A stretch of DNA of 64,000 nt from Eriocheir sinensis (Eukaryota; Arthropoda; Malacostraca; Decapoda; Varunidae). The stretch lies in assembly GCF_024679095.1 (NCBI RefSeq), contig NC_066522.1, positions 15,484,329 to 15,548,328 on the forward strand, given 5' to 3'. The stretch's first letter is position 1; every line of letters starts with the position of its first letter. Of this stretch, positions 23,481 through 33,180 are shown in pieces. The notes below the pieces were generated by a model that was not told the origin of the DNA, did no database searches, and was given only the letters and a program-made list of their open reading frames with translations. Position numbers and translations under genes: made by a program.

Positions 23481-23885
23481 TCTGGTCTGTCTTCTCCCTG
23501 CCTTCCTTCACCGCTCCACCCGCATTCAGTCTCACATTCACTTCACTATCTAGACCACCACTGCCACCACCACGCTTGCCCCCTCATCCTCTCCACCGTC
23601 AGTGTTCTCGATACCATTACTATAACCACCACTACCATCTCCACTCCCTACACCAATGCCACCACCACCACTAACAATCAAAACACTCCATCCCGGCCTC
23701 CTCCTCCTCCTCCTCCTCCTCCTCCTCAAGCCATTTCAAGCGTGTTTCTACCTAAATACTACCGCTACTACAATCAGTTACCATCATTCCACCATTCGTC
23801 TTCGTTACCACCACCAAAACCCCTCTTCTTCCACTACCATCATCACCTTTTCCACTAGTTTCAGTACCATACCTCGCATACACTA
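23481..23885 (+). repeat. CCA/CTC triplet-rich DNA
   Basis: Repeated ACCACCACT and a CTC run at about 23697-23728. Looks like further decayed units of the same array. No gene recognised. Confidence 0.65.
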
Positions 23886-24194
23886 ACCAATCAACCAATC
23901 AGTCCACATAGCTACTTCTCTCTTGTCTTTTTTCTTTCACTACCAAACATTTTATTCCTCCATGCACCAAGAGAATCACCATCTCTGCCACCATTACCTT
24001 GCTTGTGATGCGGAAAAAAGTCTACGGTCACAGCCAGCCACGTTAACATTAGCCAGCGACTCCCATGATGGACACTATGCGAACACCTGGGCGTCTGCAC
24101 ATCCTATAATCTATGCTTGTACACTTGGCTATGCTTCTGAGTCATTTCTTCTAAAAGGATGATGCGTTCATCATGTGACAGGATTAAATTACAT
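23886..24194. other. Unannotated complex sequence
   Basis: Non-repetitive. Includes short CCAATCA duplications near 23885-23900. Nothing recognised. Confidence 0.5.
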
Positions 24195-25040
24195 GGACGG
24201 AGGGTAGGGATGACAGACAAAGACAGCAAAGATGGGGCGGGTAAGGTAACTGGGAGTAAAAAAAGGGGACAAAGAAAAACGAAGGCAGAGACGAAAGAAG
24301 AGGGAGACAGAGAGCGCAGGAGGAAATAGATGAAACGTTAAAAGAAACAAGAAGGAAAGTGAAAGACATTATGAAATCAAGAGGACAGTAAAATGGACAA
24401 AAGGGGAAAAAGAAAGAATGATAGTAAAGAAAAGACAAACAGACAGTGAATGAAACACGAAGAAAAAAAGTGAAACGGTAGTAGAACGATAAATTAAGCA
24501 GGAAGAATAAAAGCGAGAGACATGGAATAGCCAATGGAAGAAATGTAACGGTAGAAAGGACAGGAAAGGAGAAAGGAAGAAAAGTAGGGAGAAAAAGAAG
24601 ACAAAAGCGGGGACAGCGAATGGAAGAATGGTAAATGAACAAGGAAAAATAAAACGTACGTAAATACAAGAAAGTGAATAAAGGAGACAGAAAGGGAGGA
24701 AGGAAGAAACGTAGGGAAGAAGAAAAGACACAGAGAACAAAGGGGAGAAAGTGAATGAGAAAGAAAGAGAAACAAAAACATAGACAGACATAAGAAATCG
24801 AATTAGTAAGACGGTAAAGAGGACAGAAAGAGGGGAAAGGGAAGAAAGATAGGGAAGAAGAAAAGACACAAACGGAGGCAGCAAAGGGGAGTACGGTAAA
24901 TTAAACAGCGACATACGTAGAATAGCAAGGAATAAATGAATTGGGAAAAAGGACGGAAAAGGAAAAATAGGAAAAAAGGTAGGGAAGGAGAAAAGACACA
25001 GACGGAGACGGCAAAGGGCAGAAGGTTTGGACAGCGGCCA
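24195..25040 (+). repeat. Purine-rich 130-138-bp minisatellite
   Basis: AAAAGACAC-type anchors lie at about 24723, 24861 and 24991 (138 and 130 bp), with weaker ones near 24594 and 24430. Units carry GGACAG, GGAAGAAA-GTAGGGAAG, CGGAGACAGCAAAGGG and ACGGTAAA-like text. About six units. The long minus-strand F/L/S frame is its translation. Confidence 0.82.
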
Positions 25041-25264
25041 CACGTCTCGCCGGAAGCCTTAACGGGTCTGAACACAGGATTTTGTCGCTGCTTCCTTAAG
25101 GTGGGTCGGTGCGGGTGCTCGGAACAGCTGTCGTTTAGCAGAGAATTTGTGGCCCGCGGAACTCACAATTTTCAACACATGTAACCAGCCCTCCAGCACC
25201 TACCCCTTCGCCCCCTCCATCAGGCTTCCCTCCTACCTTCCCTCCTCCTCTCCGTCCCTCGTTC
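25041..25264. other. Complex then CT-rich spacer
   Basis: Non-repetitive to 25190, CT-rich to 25264. Nothing recognised. Confidence 0.5.
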
Positions 25265-25505
25265 TACCCCTTTGGCCCGCTTCACATTAGATGTTTTTCC
25301 CGCGCGGTTTTCTTGCGCGGCTCAGAAATCAATGAAGTTCTACGAGACCCTTCACACGCTGGCCGCGCGGCTTAATTCCCGCTCATCAATGATTTACCGG
25401 CCGCGTACACTGCCAGCCCACGCGGCGCCAGTCGGTTTAGAATACTCAAGATTCTAGAAGTCTATGGAGCCTTCAGACGGGAGGTTTTTCCTCGAGCGGC
25501 AGTCG
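25265..25505 (+). mobile_element. MITE-like DNA element, possibly PIF/Harbinger type (partial)
   Basis: Opens with GGCCCGCTTCACATTAGATG then TTTTTCCCGCGCGG. The theme recurs as CCTTCACACGCTGGCCGCGC and, near 25471, CCTTCAGACGGGAGGTTTTT followed by CCTCGAGCGG, preceded by AAGTCTATGGAG. Terminal motifs of the form GGCCC-TTCACAC with reiterated CGCGG stretches are typical of some Harbinger MITEs. I do not see the matching inverted terminus, so the copy may be incomplete or the assignment wrong. Confidence 0.3.
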
Positions 25506-25552
25506 TGGCTAATCTTACCCAATGCGGCGATGGTTCCCTACTCCCGTTGCTG

Positions 25553-25560
25553 TGACGTCA
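25553..25560. promoter_or_regulatory. Palindromic CRE-type motif
   Basis: TGACGTCA, the full consensus for CREB/ATF bZIP dimers, within TGCTGTGACGTCACGCAG. One 8-mer in 64 kb is compatible with chance and no transcript start is evident. Confidence 0.25.
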
Positions 25561-26110
25561 CGCAGTCACCATTCTTCTGTACCTATACTTTCAACATAAA
25601 CCATGGAGGGAAACTCACCATTTTCTTATTAGACATATAGAATTAGGTTCTGTTTTTAAGCTTTGCGTTATTTTTCTTTAACATAATCAAATATCCCTTG
25701 GTGAAAGTTATTTTTAGTGACTAAAAACATTAAAACCAATCCATAAATAATCAAATACAAAAGAAAAGTGTCCCAAACCCTAGACTTTCTGAACACGTTG
25801 CTCCAACAACCTATGTTTTCACCCTGAAAGGAAGGCTAATTTTTTTTATCTTATAGTAATTTTCTTTGTGTAGCCGAATGCCTTTTGTTTCAAGCTTTTC
25901 ATTAACACATAAAATGCTTAAATCCACCAATAAATAGCAGAGTTAGACAGTTTGAAAACTTTTCTTTAAACGTGAATTTATCAAAACTATAAAAATGGCA
26001 GGTCGCCCCTTTTACACTATACGCCTCATATTATTCATATCGTGACTCCGTGCCGTTCATTATGTTCAGACTCTTGAAACTACTGTAGGCTACTCCCTCC
26101 CTTTTCTCCG
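25561..26110. other. Unannotated A/T-rich complex sequence
   Basis: No gene recognised. Short similar segments (TTAAGCTTTGCG near 25658 and TCAAGCTTTTC near 25890) are too weak to call a repeat. Confidence 0.5.
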
Positions 26111-26204
26111 TGGGCTCTTTCCTCCTCCTCCTCCTCTTCTTCCCTCACACCCGAAAGACATCCCAAGAACACCAAACTTCTTCTCCTACTTCCCCAACAA
26201 ACAT

Positions 26205-27325
26205 AACCCATTACTCCTTTCTTACTCTTTCTCATTTTCCCTTTTTTACTCTCTCCTTCTCTCCCTTCCCCACTCTCTCTTCCTCTCTCCTTTTCTCGTA
26301 CTTAACCCAATCATCCTTTCTTATACTCTCTCCTTCTCTCCCTTCCCCATTCTCTCTTTCTCTCCTTTTCGTACTTAATCCAATCATCCTTTCTTATACT
26401 CTCCTTCTCTCCTTCCCCATTCTCTTTCTCTCTCCTTTTCTCGTACTTAATCCAATTTAATCCAATCATCCTTTCTTATACTCTCCTTCTCTTTCTCATA
26501 CTTAACCCAATCATCCTTTCTTATACTCTCCTTCTCTCCCTTCCCCACTCTCTCTTTCTCTCCTTTTCTCGTACTTAATCCAATCATCCTTTCTTATACT
26601 CTCTCCTTCTCTCCCTTCCCCATTCTCTCTTTCTCTCTCCTTTTCTCGTACTTAATCCAATCATCCTTTCTTATACTCTCTCCTTCTCTCCCTTCCCCAC
26701 TCTCTCTTCCTCTCTCCTTTTCTCGTACTTAATCCAATCATCCTTTCTTATACTCTCTCCTTCTCTCCCTTCCCCATTCTCTCTTTCGCTATCCTTGTCT
26801 CGTACTTAATCCAATCATCCTTTCTTATACTCTCTCCTTCTCTCCCTTCCCCACTCTCTCTTTCTCTCTCCTTTTCTCGTACTTAATCCAATCATCCTTT
26901 CTTATACTCTCTCCTTCTCTCCCTTCCCCATTCTCTCTTTCTCTCTCCTTTTCTCGTACTTAACCCAATCATCCTTTCTTATACTCTCTCCTTCTCTCCC
27001 TTCCCCATTCTCTCTTTCTCTCTCCTTTTCTCGTACTTAATCCAATCATCCTTTCTTATACTCTCCTTCTCTCCCTTCCCCATTCTTTCTCTCTCCTTTT
27101 CTCGTACTTAACCCAATCATCCTTTCTTATACTCTCTCCTTCTCTCCCTTCCCCATTCTCTCTTTCTCTCTCCTTTTCTCGTACTTAACCCAATCATCCT
27201 TTCTTATACTCTCTCCTTCTCTCCCTTCCTCATTCTCTCTTTCTCTCTCCTTTTCTCATACTTAACCCAATCATCCTTTCTTATACTCTCTCCCTCTCCT
27301 CTTTCCCCACTCTTTCTTTCTCTTT
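26205..27325 (+). repeat. 77-bp CT-rich minisatellite, about 14-15 units
   Basis: Each unit contains CTTAATCCAATCATCCTTTC, TTATACTCTCTCC, CTTCCCCATTCTC and CTCCTTTTCTCGTA. Starts at 26301, 26374, 26446, 26501, 26574, 26651, 26728, 26805, 26882, 26959, 27036, 27107, 27184 and 27261 give mostly 77-bp spacing. Exceptions are 71-73 bp (loss of CT pairs) and one 55-bp unit after a small TTTAATCCAA duplication. Variant signatures (AATCC or AACCC; CCATT or CCACT) are interspersed. Confidence 0.95.
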
Positions 27326-27536
27326 TTCCCCCACAAAAGACTAAACCCATTGTCCCGCCTGACCTCGTGAATAATACGTCGTTTCGGTGTACAGCAGCAG
27401 CGGCAGAAGAGGAGGTTCATTCGATATTCGGGGACGCCTGTCAGAGCTTCTTGGCGTATTAATGAACGGGGACAGAGTGACGAGACGCCTTCACTCATGG
27501 CTTACGTTTGTGGTGGATCATTGACGTGAAGTAGAC
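27326..27536. other. Complex patch
   Basis: GC-balanced sequence with a CAGCAGCAGCGGCAG stretch near 27391. The 75-codon minus frame (27271-27498) shows no recognisable domain. Confidence 0.4.
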
Positions 27537-27800
27537 TTTTTTTTTTTACTGCACAGAGAGCAATTCAAGGGCAACAAAGAGAAAATGTAGAAGAAAACGC
27601 CCCCTTACTGTTGCTCCCATAAAGGAAAAAGTATAGTGTGTCCAAAAGAAAGGTCAATTTCGGATGGAGAGGTGTCTTGTTACACTCTTCTTGAAAGAGG
27701 TCAAGTCATAGACAGGAGGAAATACAGACGAAGGAAGGCTGTTCAAGAGTTTTCCAGTGAAGGGGATGAAAGAATGGAGATGCTGGGAATACATAGAAAT
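27537..27800 (-). mobile_element. LINE 3' end with RT C-terminus, copy 3 (best preserved)
   Basis: On the minus strand the frame reads HSFIPFTGKLLNSLPSSVFP, then PVYDLTSFKKSVTRHLSIRN-stop (TGA at 27656-27654). This is the characteristic extreme C-terminus of non-LTR retrotransposon ORF2 proteins (consensus form: FxPRTxxLWNSLPxxVFxxxxYDLxxFKRRV). A 3' UTR of about 105 bp follows, containing GCCCTTGAATTGCTCTCTGT and ending in GCAGTAAAAAA (plus-strand T-run 27537-27547). The 5' truncation point lies somewhere around 27790-27850. No catalytic RT or endonuclease domain remains. Clade cannot be assigned from this piece. Confidence 0.82.
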
Positions 27801-28024
27801 GCATAGGACGTTTCTGCCCCCACATGCACGCGGCCCCGCCCTGGCCTGCACTGTTGTTGGTGTTCATAATAACGTAACATCCACTCAAGCAAGATAAGTG
27901 TGACGGTAAAGTGACGCACGTGTTTCTTTCATTTTGGGCAGCAGTAGTTTGGGGGCCTTTTTTTCCTGCTGTTATCTGTTTGTTCTTCACTGGTTGATCT
28001 GGTGTAAAATTATTCCTTATCTCC
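27801..28024. other. Complex sequence flanking the LINE fragment
   Basis: May contain the 5' truncation junction. Nothing else recognised. Confidence 0.45.
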
Positions 28025-28740
28025 TCCATCCTTACGCTTTCCTCACGTCCCTTTCCTTAATCACTAGCTCTCCCTCTCCTTCCCCCCCCTCTGTCAGTCT
28101 TTCCTCTTCCCCGCCTTTCCTTTCCTAGCCTTTTTCTTGCTCCTTACTCCTCCCTTACGCTTTCCTCACGTCCCTTTCCTTAATCACTAGCTCTCCCTTT
28201 CCTTCCCCACTCTCTGTCAGTCTTTCCTCTTCCCCGCCTTTCCTTTACTAGCCTTTTTCTTGCTCCTTACTCCTCCCTTACGCTTTCCTCACGTCCCTTT
28301 CCTTAATCACTAGCTCTCCCTCTCCTTCCCCCCCCTCTGTCAGTCTTTCCTCTTCCCCGTCTTTTCTTTACTAGCCTTTTTCTTGCTCCTTACTCCTCCC
28401 TTACGCTTTCCTCACGTCCATTACTTCCTTACTCCTTTTTGTGCCTTTTCGTTTTATCAGCTCTTTTTTTTCTCCTCTTTCCTCCTCTTCCTCCTTCTCT
28501 TCTTTCTTGTTACTACCCCTTCTCCCGCTTTCCTCACGTCTCTCTTCTCTCTCACTAGCTCTCCCTCTCCTTTTCTCCCCTCACCCCGTCTGTCAGCTCT
28601 TCCTCCCTCCTTCCCATCCTTTCTGTTACTTCCCCGTTTCCTTTCTCCTTGCTCCTTCCTTACGCTTCTCTCACGTCTCTTTCCTTACTCATTCCTTTCC
28701 CTTCTCACCGCCCTTCCAGTTTCCATGTACACCTATTTCT
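28025..28740 (+). repeat. 123-bp CT-rich minisatellite, about 6 units
   Basis: CTTACGCTTTCCTCACGTCC is at 28031, 28154, 28277 and 28400 (123 bp each). Diverged starts follow near 28520 and 28660. Units carry TTAATCACTAGCTCTCCC, CTGTCAGTCTTTCCTCTTCC and CTTGCTCCTTACTCCTCC. A detached unit lies at 30083-30236. Confidence 0.93.
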
Positions 28741-29040
28741 GCCTACCTCGCTTTTCTTTACTTCCTCTCCCTTCTTATTTATTCTTCTCCGATCCAGAAA
28801 TAAGCAGTGTCTCGAAATTAATAGGCGACCTTCTTTTCAATAATCCCCCTCGTCCCTCTTTGCCTTATCCTCCTTTTATTCCCAACCCTCTTCATTCTTT
28901 CCTTCACCCCTCATCCCCTTTCCTCTTCCTTTATCCTCCCTTTGATCCCTTTCTTTACCTTCCCTTCCCACCTTATCTACCTCCACCTCTGCTTCCTTGT
29001 TTCACCCCTCCCTCTCCTCGGCTCCCTTCTCTCCGTCTGT
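28741..29040 (+). repeat. CT-rich low-complexity tail
   Basis: Pyrimidine-rich sequence continuing from the array without clear units. Confidence 0.7.
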
Positions 29041-29249
29041 CCATAGGGGTTCGTGCACTTTCGTTTCGCTTCCGAAGTTTATGCTTGAAATTTAGAGGTG
29101 GACGTGTCTTGCCGTTTTCCTTTCGCGCGAGTGGAAACGATAAGATAGGACGGTGGCTGTGATGATTCTGTACGTAGGCATCAGAACGTCCTGCATCGGA
29201 AGAGCGTGGCGGCATTGTGAGTGTTTGTTTGTGGGGTGGGGAGGGAGGG

Positions 29250-29250
<1 letters not shown>
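29041..29250. other. Complex spacer
   Basis: Non-repetitive; nothing recognised. Confidence 0.5.
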
Positions 29251-29296
<46 letters not shown>

Positions 29297-29340
29297 GGTT
29301 GGGTCGAACACGCCCACCCCCACACACACACCCACACCCA

Positions 29341-29372
<32 letters not shown>

Positions 29373-29410
29373 ACAACGACATCAGATACACATACACACA
29401 CACACAAAAA
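29251..29410 (+). repeat. Inverted dinucleotide pair: (TG)n then (CA)n
   Basis: A TG run (about 29251-29295), a 14-bp spacer with TTGGTTGGGTCG, then CA/CCCACA repeats to about 29405. The arms are complementary over roughly 40 bp and could fold into a long hairpin. Confidence 0.92.
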
Positions 29411-29570
29411 AAAAAAACAGAACAAAACAAGGTGCAAGGAAAACAGGTTATATCCAGAAGGAGGAGGAGGAGGAGAAGGAGGAGGAAAAGGAGGAGAAAG
29501 GAGGTAGAGGGAAGGAGAGAGAGGGAGAGGGGGAGCCAGCCAGCCAGCCAGCGCGACCGTGTGAGAGAGG
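29411..29570 (+). repeat. A-run and GGA-rich purine segment
   Basis: An A-run with CAAAACAA to 29440, GGAGGA triplets 29459-29520, and CCAGCCAGCCAGCCAGC at about 29535-29551. Confidence 0.8.
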
Positions 29571-30082
29571 AAAAAAACAACAACCGAAAATTACATTGCC
29601 AATAATAGGTGCGCCATAACCGTATCAGGCTGGTCATGGGCGCAGGTGTGTAGGGCCGTATTTTTACAAGCGCAGCCTTTGTGCCGCACTAATTGGGTCG
29701 CTGCCGCCGTTAATGTGGCTGTTATCAGGAGTTAGGTCGCGGCGCACGGATCGACGTCATCGGAACTTTTAATAATATTTTTCTGAGGGAACTTTTTTTT
29801 TTTGGTGAAGGGGTATAGGGGGTTGGTGTTTTGTTTTTGGTCTTGTTGTTTTGCTTTCATATTCGATTTGGGTTGTGTGCTTTATTGTTTGTTTGATTGG
29901 TGTTTGTGTGTGTTTGTTTTGGATCATTTGCAATCAACAAAAATAACGTAACTTTTGTGTGTTAAAGTAATGATGGATTTTATTTATTGTTTTTGTTTAT
30001 CTCTTCTGTTATACTGTTTTGTTCCCCTCAATATAGTTAGCACGATTGTAAGTACGTTAAAGTAGTGAGAGATAACACGATT
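29571..30082. other. GC-balanced patch then TTTG-rich sequence
   Basis: 29610-29765 is complex, with ACTAATTGGG and CGTTAATGTGG among CG-rich text. 29780-30000 is T/G-rich. No gene recognised. Confidence 0.4.
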
Positions 30083-30236
30083 TTCTCCCCTCACCCCGTC
30101 TGTAAATCCTCCTTCCTTTCCTTCCTTCCCCTCCTTTCCCTCCTTCCCTTTTGCTAACCTTTCTCTTTTTCCTTACTTCTCCCTTGCGCTTTCCTCACGT
30201 CTCTTTCCTTCTTCACTCCTTGTCCTTCTCTAGAGC
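30083..30236 (+). repeat. Detached unit of the 123-bp CT minisatellite
   Basis: TTTCTCCCCTCACCCCGTCTGT, then TTGCTAACCTTTCTC, CTTACTTCTCCCTTGCGC and TTTCCTCACGTCTC. The order matches the array at 28.0-28.7 kb, particularly its diverged last units, but it sits about 1.4 kb away. Confidence 0.75.
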
Positions 30237-30580
30237 AATGTTCCGTTTCTTTTTGGTGGTTTCATTAGTGATTGTATACTGTCCCACTACTTAATTTTCT
30301 TTCGTTTGTCAGTTTAGCTCAGTGATTATATAGTACACTACCCACTGCTAACTAAAATTATCGTGTGTTATTGCTCGTATTGATACTGCTTCAGGGGTCA
30401 CGGGGTACGGTAGTCTCTCATGGCTGGCTGTGCTGTAATCTTAACTAGCACCACGACGCCGACACCCGCACCCAACATGTATTAGTAAACAACACCGCCA
30501 CGCCTGTGTTCGGTCCTTGCTTCGTCAATTTTTAGCCAGTAGCTCCATTTCTCTCTATCTCTCTATCTGTTTCTATCTCT
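30237..30580. other. Unannotated complex sequence
   Basis: Nothing recognised. Confidence 0.5.
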
Positions 30581-30738
30581 AACAGTATTCCTTCGTCTCT
30601 ATATCTTCCTGCCTACGACTTCAACTCATTCAAGAGGAGAATATCAAAACACCTCTATGCCCGAGATTAACCTCCCTTTTCTAGGGGGATTTTTTTTTTT
30701 TGCTGTTTTTGTTTTTGCCTCTTGAGTGAAAAAAATAA
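30581..30738 (+). mobile_element. LINE 3' end with RT C-terminus, copy 4
   Basis: Plus frame NSIPSSLYLPAYDFNSFKRR followed by ISKHLYARD-stop (30581-30670, TAA). It aligns with NSLPSSVFPPVYDLTSFKKS/VTRHLSIRN of the 27.6 kb copy on the other strand. The UTR is shortened: GATTAACCTCCCTTTT, a T-run, TTGCCTCTTGAGTG, then A-rich end at 30735. The two copies differ substantially, so they are independent old insertions. Confidence 0.8.
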
Positions 30739-30754
30739 TTGTTTATCTATTTCT

Positions 30755-30757
<3 letters not shown>

Positions 30758-30805
<48 letters not shown>

Positions 30806-30811
30806 ACACAC
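30758..30811 (+). repeat. (CA)n microsatellite with GCAC variants
   Basis: CA run with interspersed CG-containing units, starting 20 bp after the LINE A-rich terminus. Confidence 0.94.
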
Positions 30812-31142
30812 AGGAGCCATTGCTTTTGAGTTCTTACTTGTCGCACATGAGTAGCAGATGTAACTTATTCCCTCCCTCTCCCTCCTCTCCCTCTCTCCCT
30901 CCCTTTCCTACTGCCTCTCTCTCTCTCTCCGCACCTCCTCCCTCCCTCCCTCCCTCCCTCCTGCCAGGCTCTCCAAACCTAATTACGCTCATTACCTCGA
31001 CAACAAACAAACTAATGACCAGGCACAGTATGATTCACGGGCATTCAGCGGCTTACCTGTCACCCATACCAGTGTGTTCACCTGCCTGTCTTTCTGTCGG
31101 TGTGTCTGTGTGTCTGTTTGCCGCATTGTCGCTACTTTAACC
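30812..31142. repeat. CT-rich stretch and complex spacer
   Basis: CCCTCC/CTCTCC repeats at 30868-30962, otherwise non-repetitive. No gene recognised. Confidence 0.6.
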
Positions 31143-31163
31143 TGTGTGTGTGAGTGTGTGTGT

Positions 31164-31206
<43 letters not shown>
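31143..31206 (+). repeat. (TG)n microsatellite, interrupted
   Basis: TG run with GAGTG and TATG interruptions near the start. CTGT/CTATCT motifs follow to about 31280. Confidence 0.94.
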
Positions 31207-31207
<1 letters not shown>

Positions 31208-31610
31208 GTCTGCTGTCTATCTCTGTCTGTCTGTCTCTCATTCTGTCTATCTGTCCTTATCTCCCTTTTTCTCTCTCTTCCAGTTTTTATTTAATTGCTT
31301 TTGTTGCTGTTTCACCATATTTTGCAACAGTATCGTTCTTTTTTCGACGTTGCATTCAATCCTCTCATACTAACAGTTATAATCATCCTCTATTGTTCTC
31401 GGGGCCACGAAGTATATTTATTGCACTGAATTTATGAAGTCTCAACGCTGTTCAGGCTCCCTCTTCCCTCAAATTAATTCTAATCGAGTTAACTGGTTCT
31501 TATTCAGAGGTTCGAGCTATCACAGAGGTGTTTTATCGCTTATTTTACTCTCTAAATCCTTTACATTTAATCTTATCGAATGACCGTTTTTTTATTGAGT
31601 CTTGATATAA
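31207..31610. other. Unannotated complex sequence
   Basis: Nothing recognised beyond short CTGTCT motifs. Confidence 0.5.
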
Positions 31611-32395
31611 TGAGAATTAGAGGAAAGATGGTCAAGTAATGTAGGCAGCTGGTTTTAATGTCCTGAGTCTCTTTTTTAATCACAAGCATCCCTGAATCAA
31701 TCTATTTTAATCACTTTCATTTAATCATCCACGTAAATTTTCAGTATTATTAAGAGATAAAAAAAGATGAGCAAGTTATGTAGCAAGCTAATTTTAATAT
31801 CCTGAGTCTCTTTAAATCCCCAACATCCCTCGATCAATCTCCCTTAATCACAATCATTTAATCATCGACGTAATGTTCTTCCAAGCCAAGTATTGCTAAG
31901 AGATAAAATGATGAAGTAATGTAGCAAGCTAGTTTTAATATCCTAAGTCTACTTTAATAACAAGCATCTCTCTATCAATCTCCTTTAATCACAATCATTT
32001 AATCATCGACGTAATGTTCTTCCAAGCCAACTATTGCTAAGATAAATTTATGTAATCACAATCATTTATTCATAGAGGTAATTTTCTTCCAAGCCAACTA
32101 TTAATAAGAGATAAATTAAGAGTAAGTTATGTAGCAAGCTAGTTATAATATCCTAAGTCTTTTAATAACAAGCATCCCTCTGTCAATCTCCTTTAATCAC
32201 AATCATTTAATCATCGACGTAATGTTCTTCCAAGCCAACTATTGCTAAGAGATAAATTAAGAGTAAGTTATGTAGCAAGCTAGATATAATATCCTAAGTC
32301 TTTTAATAACAAGCATCCCTCTGTCGATCTCCTTTAATCACAATCATTTAATCATCGACGTCATGTTCCACTAAGCCCAGTATATTTAAGACATG
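31611..32395 (+). repeat. 140-bp A/T-rich minisatellite, 5 units plus a half unit
   Basis: ATGTAGCAAGCTAG-type anchors at 31640, 31779, 31920, 32130 and 32271 give spacings of 139, 141, 210 and 141 bp. The 210-bp interval contains a partial unit of about 70 bp (TAATCACAATCATTTATTCA onward). Shared text includes TTTAATATCCTGAGTCT, TTTAATCATCGACGTAATG and TTCTTCCAAGCCAACTATTG. Confidence 0.94.
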
Positions 32396-32582
32396 AATAT
32401 AATGCATCGTACTTGATATCGCGACCGTGCTGACAAAGGTTCCTCTTGAATAAAGCGATAACCGGATTTACCTGAAAGATGACCCTCGTAAACATGATAT
32501 ATTCTGGCAAAGTATTAACCCTGGTATGTAGAGAATGAAGTAGTTTGTAAAGGGAAGACACTTGGTAAGGAAATATGTATAA
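32396..32582. other. Complex spacer
   Basis: Nothing recognised. Confidence 0.5.
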
Positions 32583-32716
32583 CTCAAGCGGGGAGAATCA
32601 AGACACCTCTCCAGCCGATTCTGATGCTATTTCTGTTACTCCTACTATCAAATATTTGCTTCAGCAGTGCCACCGGGCTTTTGGGGGTCCTTGAGCTTCC
32701 TTCCTTACTGTGAATG
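32583..32716 (+). mobile_element. LINE 3' end, decayed copy 5
   Basis: Frame LKRGESRHLSSRF-stop (TGA at 32622-32624) matches the FKRRVSRHLSxRN-stop terminus. Diverged UTR landmarks follow: CAGCAGTGCCACCGGGC, then TCCTTGAGCTTCCTTCCTTA and CTGTGAATG. The poly(A) is lost. Confidence 0.68.
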
Positions 32717-32789
32717 AGGTTCCATGGCTTAGATAACGTATTTAGCTAGTGATTTAGGATGAACTTTGCGATGCTTTTTACGTGGAAGG
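32717..32789. other. Short complex spacer
   Basis: Nothing recognised. Confidence 0.4.
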
Positions 32790-33180
32790 ATATAAAAGGA
32801 TAGTAAGAGAAGGAGGAAGTTGCGAAGATGCAGAAGCAGGAGAAAGAAGAAAGAGGAGACGTAGGAAGAGTAAGCTGTAGAGATAGAGAAGAGAAGGTCA
32901 AAGAAGAAAAGGAGTAGTAGTAAAAGAAGGAACAGAAGAGGATGTTGTGAAGGTACATAAGCAGGAGAGAGAAAAAAGAGAAGATGTAGGAAGAGCAAGC
33001 TGTAGGGATAAAGGAGAGGAGGTGAATATCAAGAAGAAACAGGAGTAGTAGAAGAGGAAGGAAAAGGAGCAGGAGAAATAAAACAGAGGGGACACAGGAA
33101 GAGGAAGTTGTAGAGATTAGGAAGAGAAGGTGAAGGTGAAAGAAGAAAAAGGAGAAAGAGAAGGAGGAGGAGGAGGAGGT
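32790..33180 (+). repeat. Purine-rich minisatellite, family shared with 36.5 kb
   Basis: Repeated order GAAGTTGCGAAGATGCAGAAGC, AGGAGAAAGAAGA, GTAGGAAGAG, AAGCTGTAGAGATAGAGAAG. Units start near 32816, 32943 and 33104, and the block ends in GGAGGAGGAGGAGG. The same word order appears at 36.55-36.80 kb. Confidence 0.82.

Noticed and set aside
25553..25560. Promoter call around the palindromic CRE
   Set aside because: A single motif without TATA/Inr/DPE architecture or a downstream gene. Retained only as a low-confidence site.
30237..30580. Upstream extension of the LINE ORF at 30.58 kb
   Set aside because: Sequence before 30581 does not continue the conserved LWNSLP-type text and turns into CTCTATCT repeats, so the truncation point is placed at about 30581.
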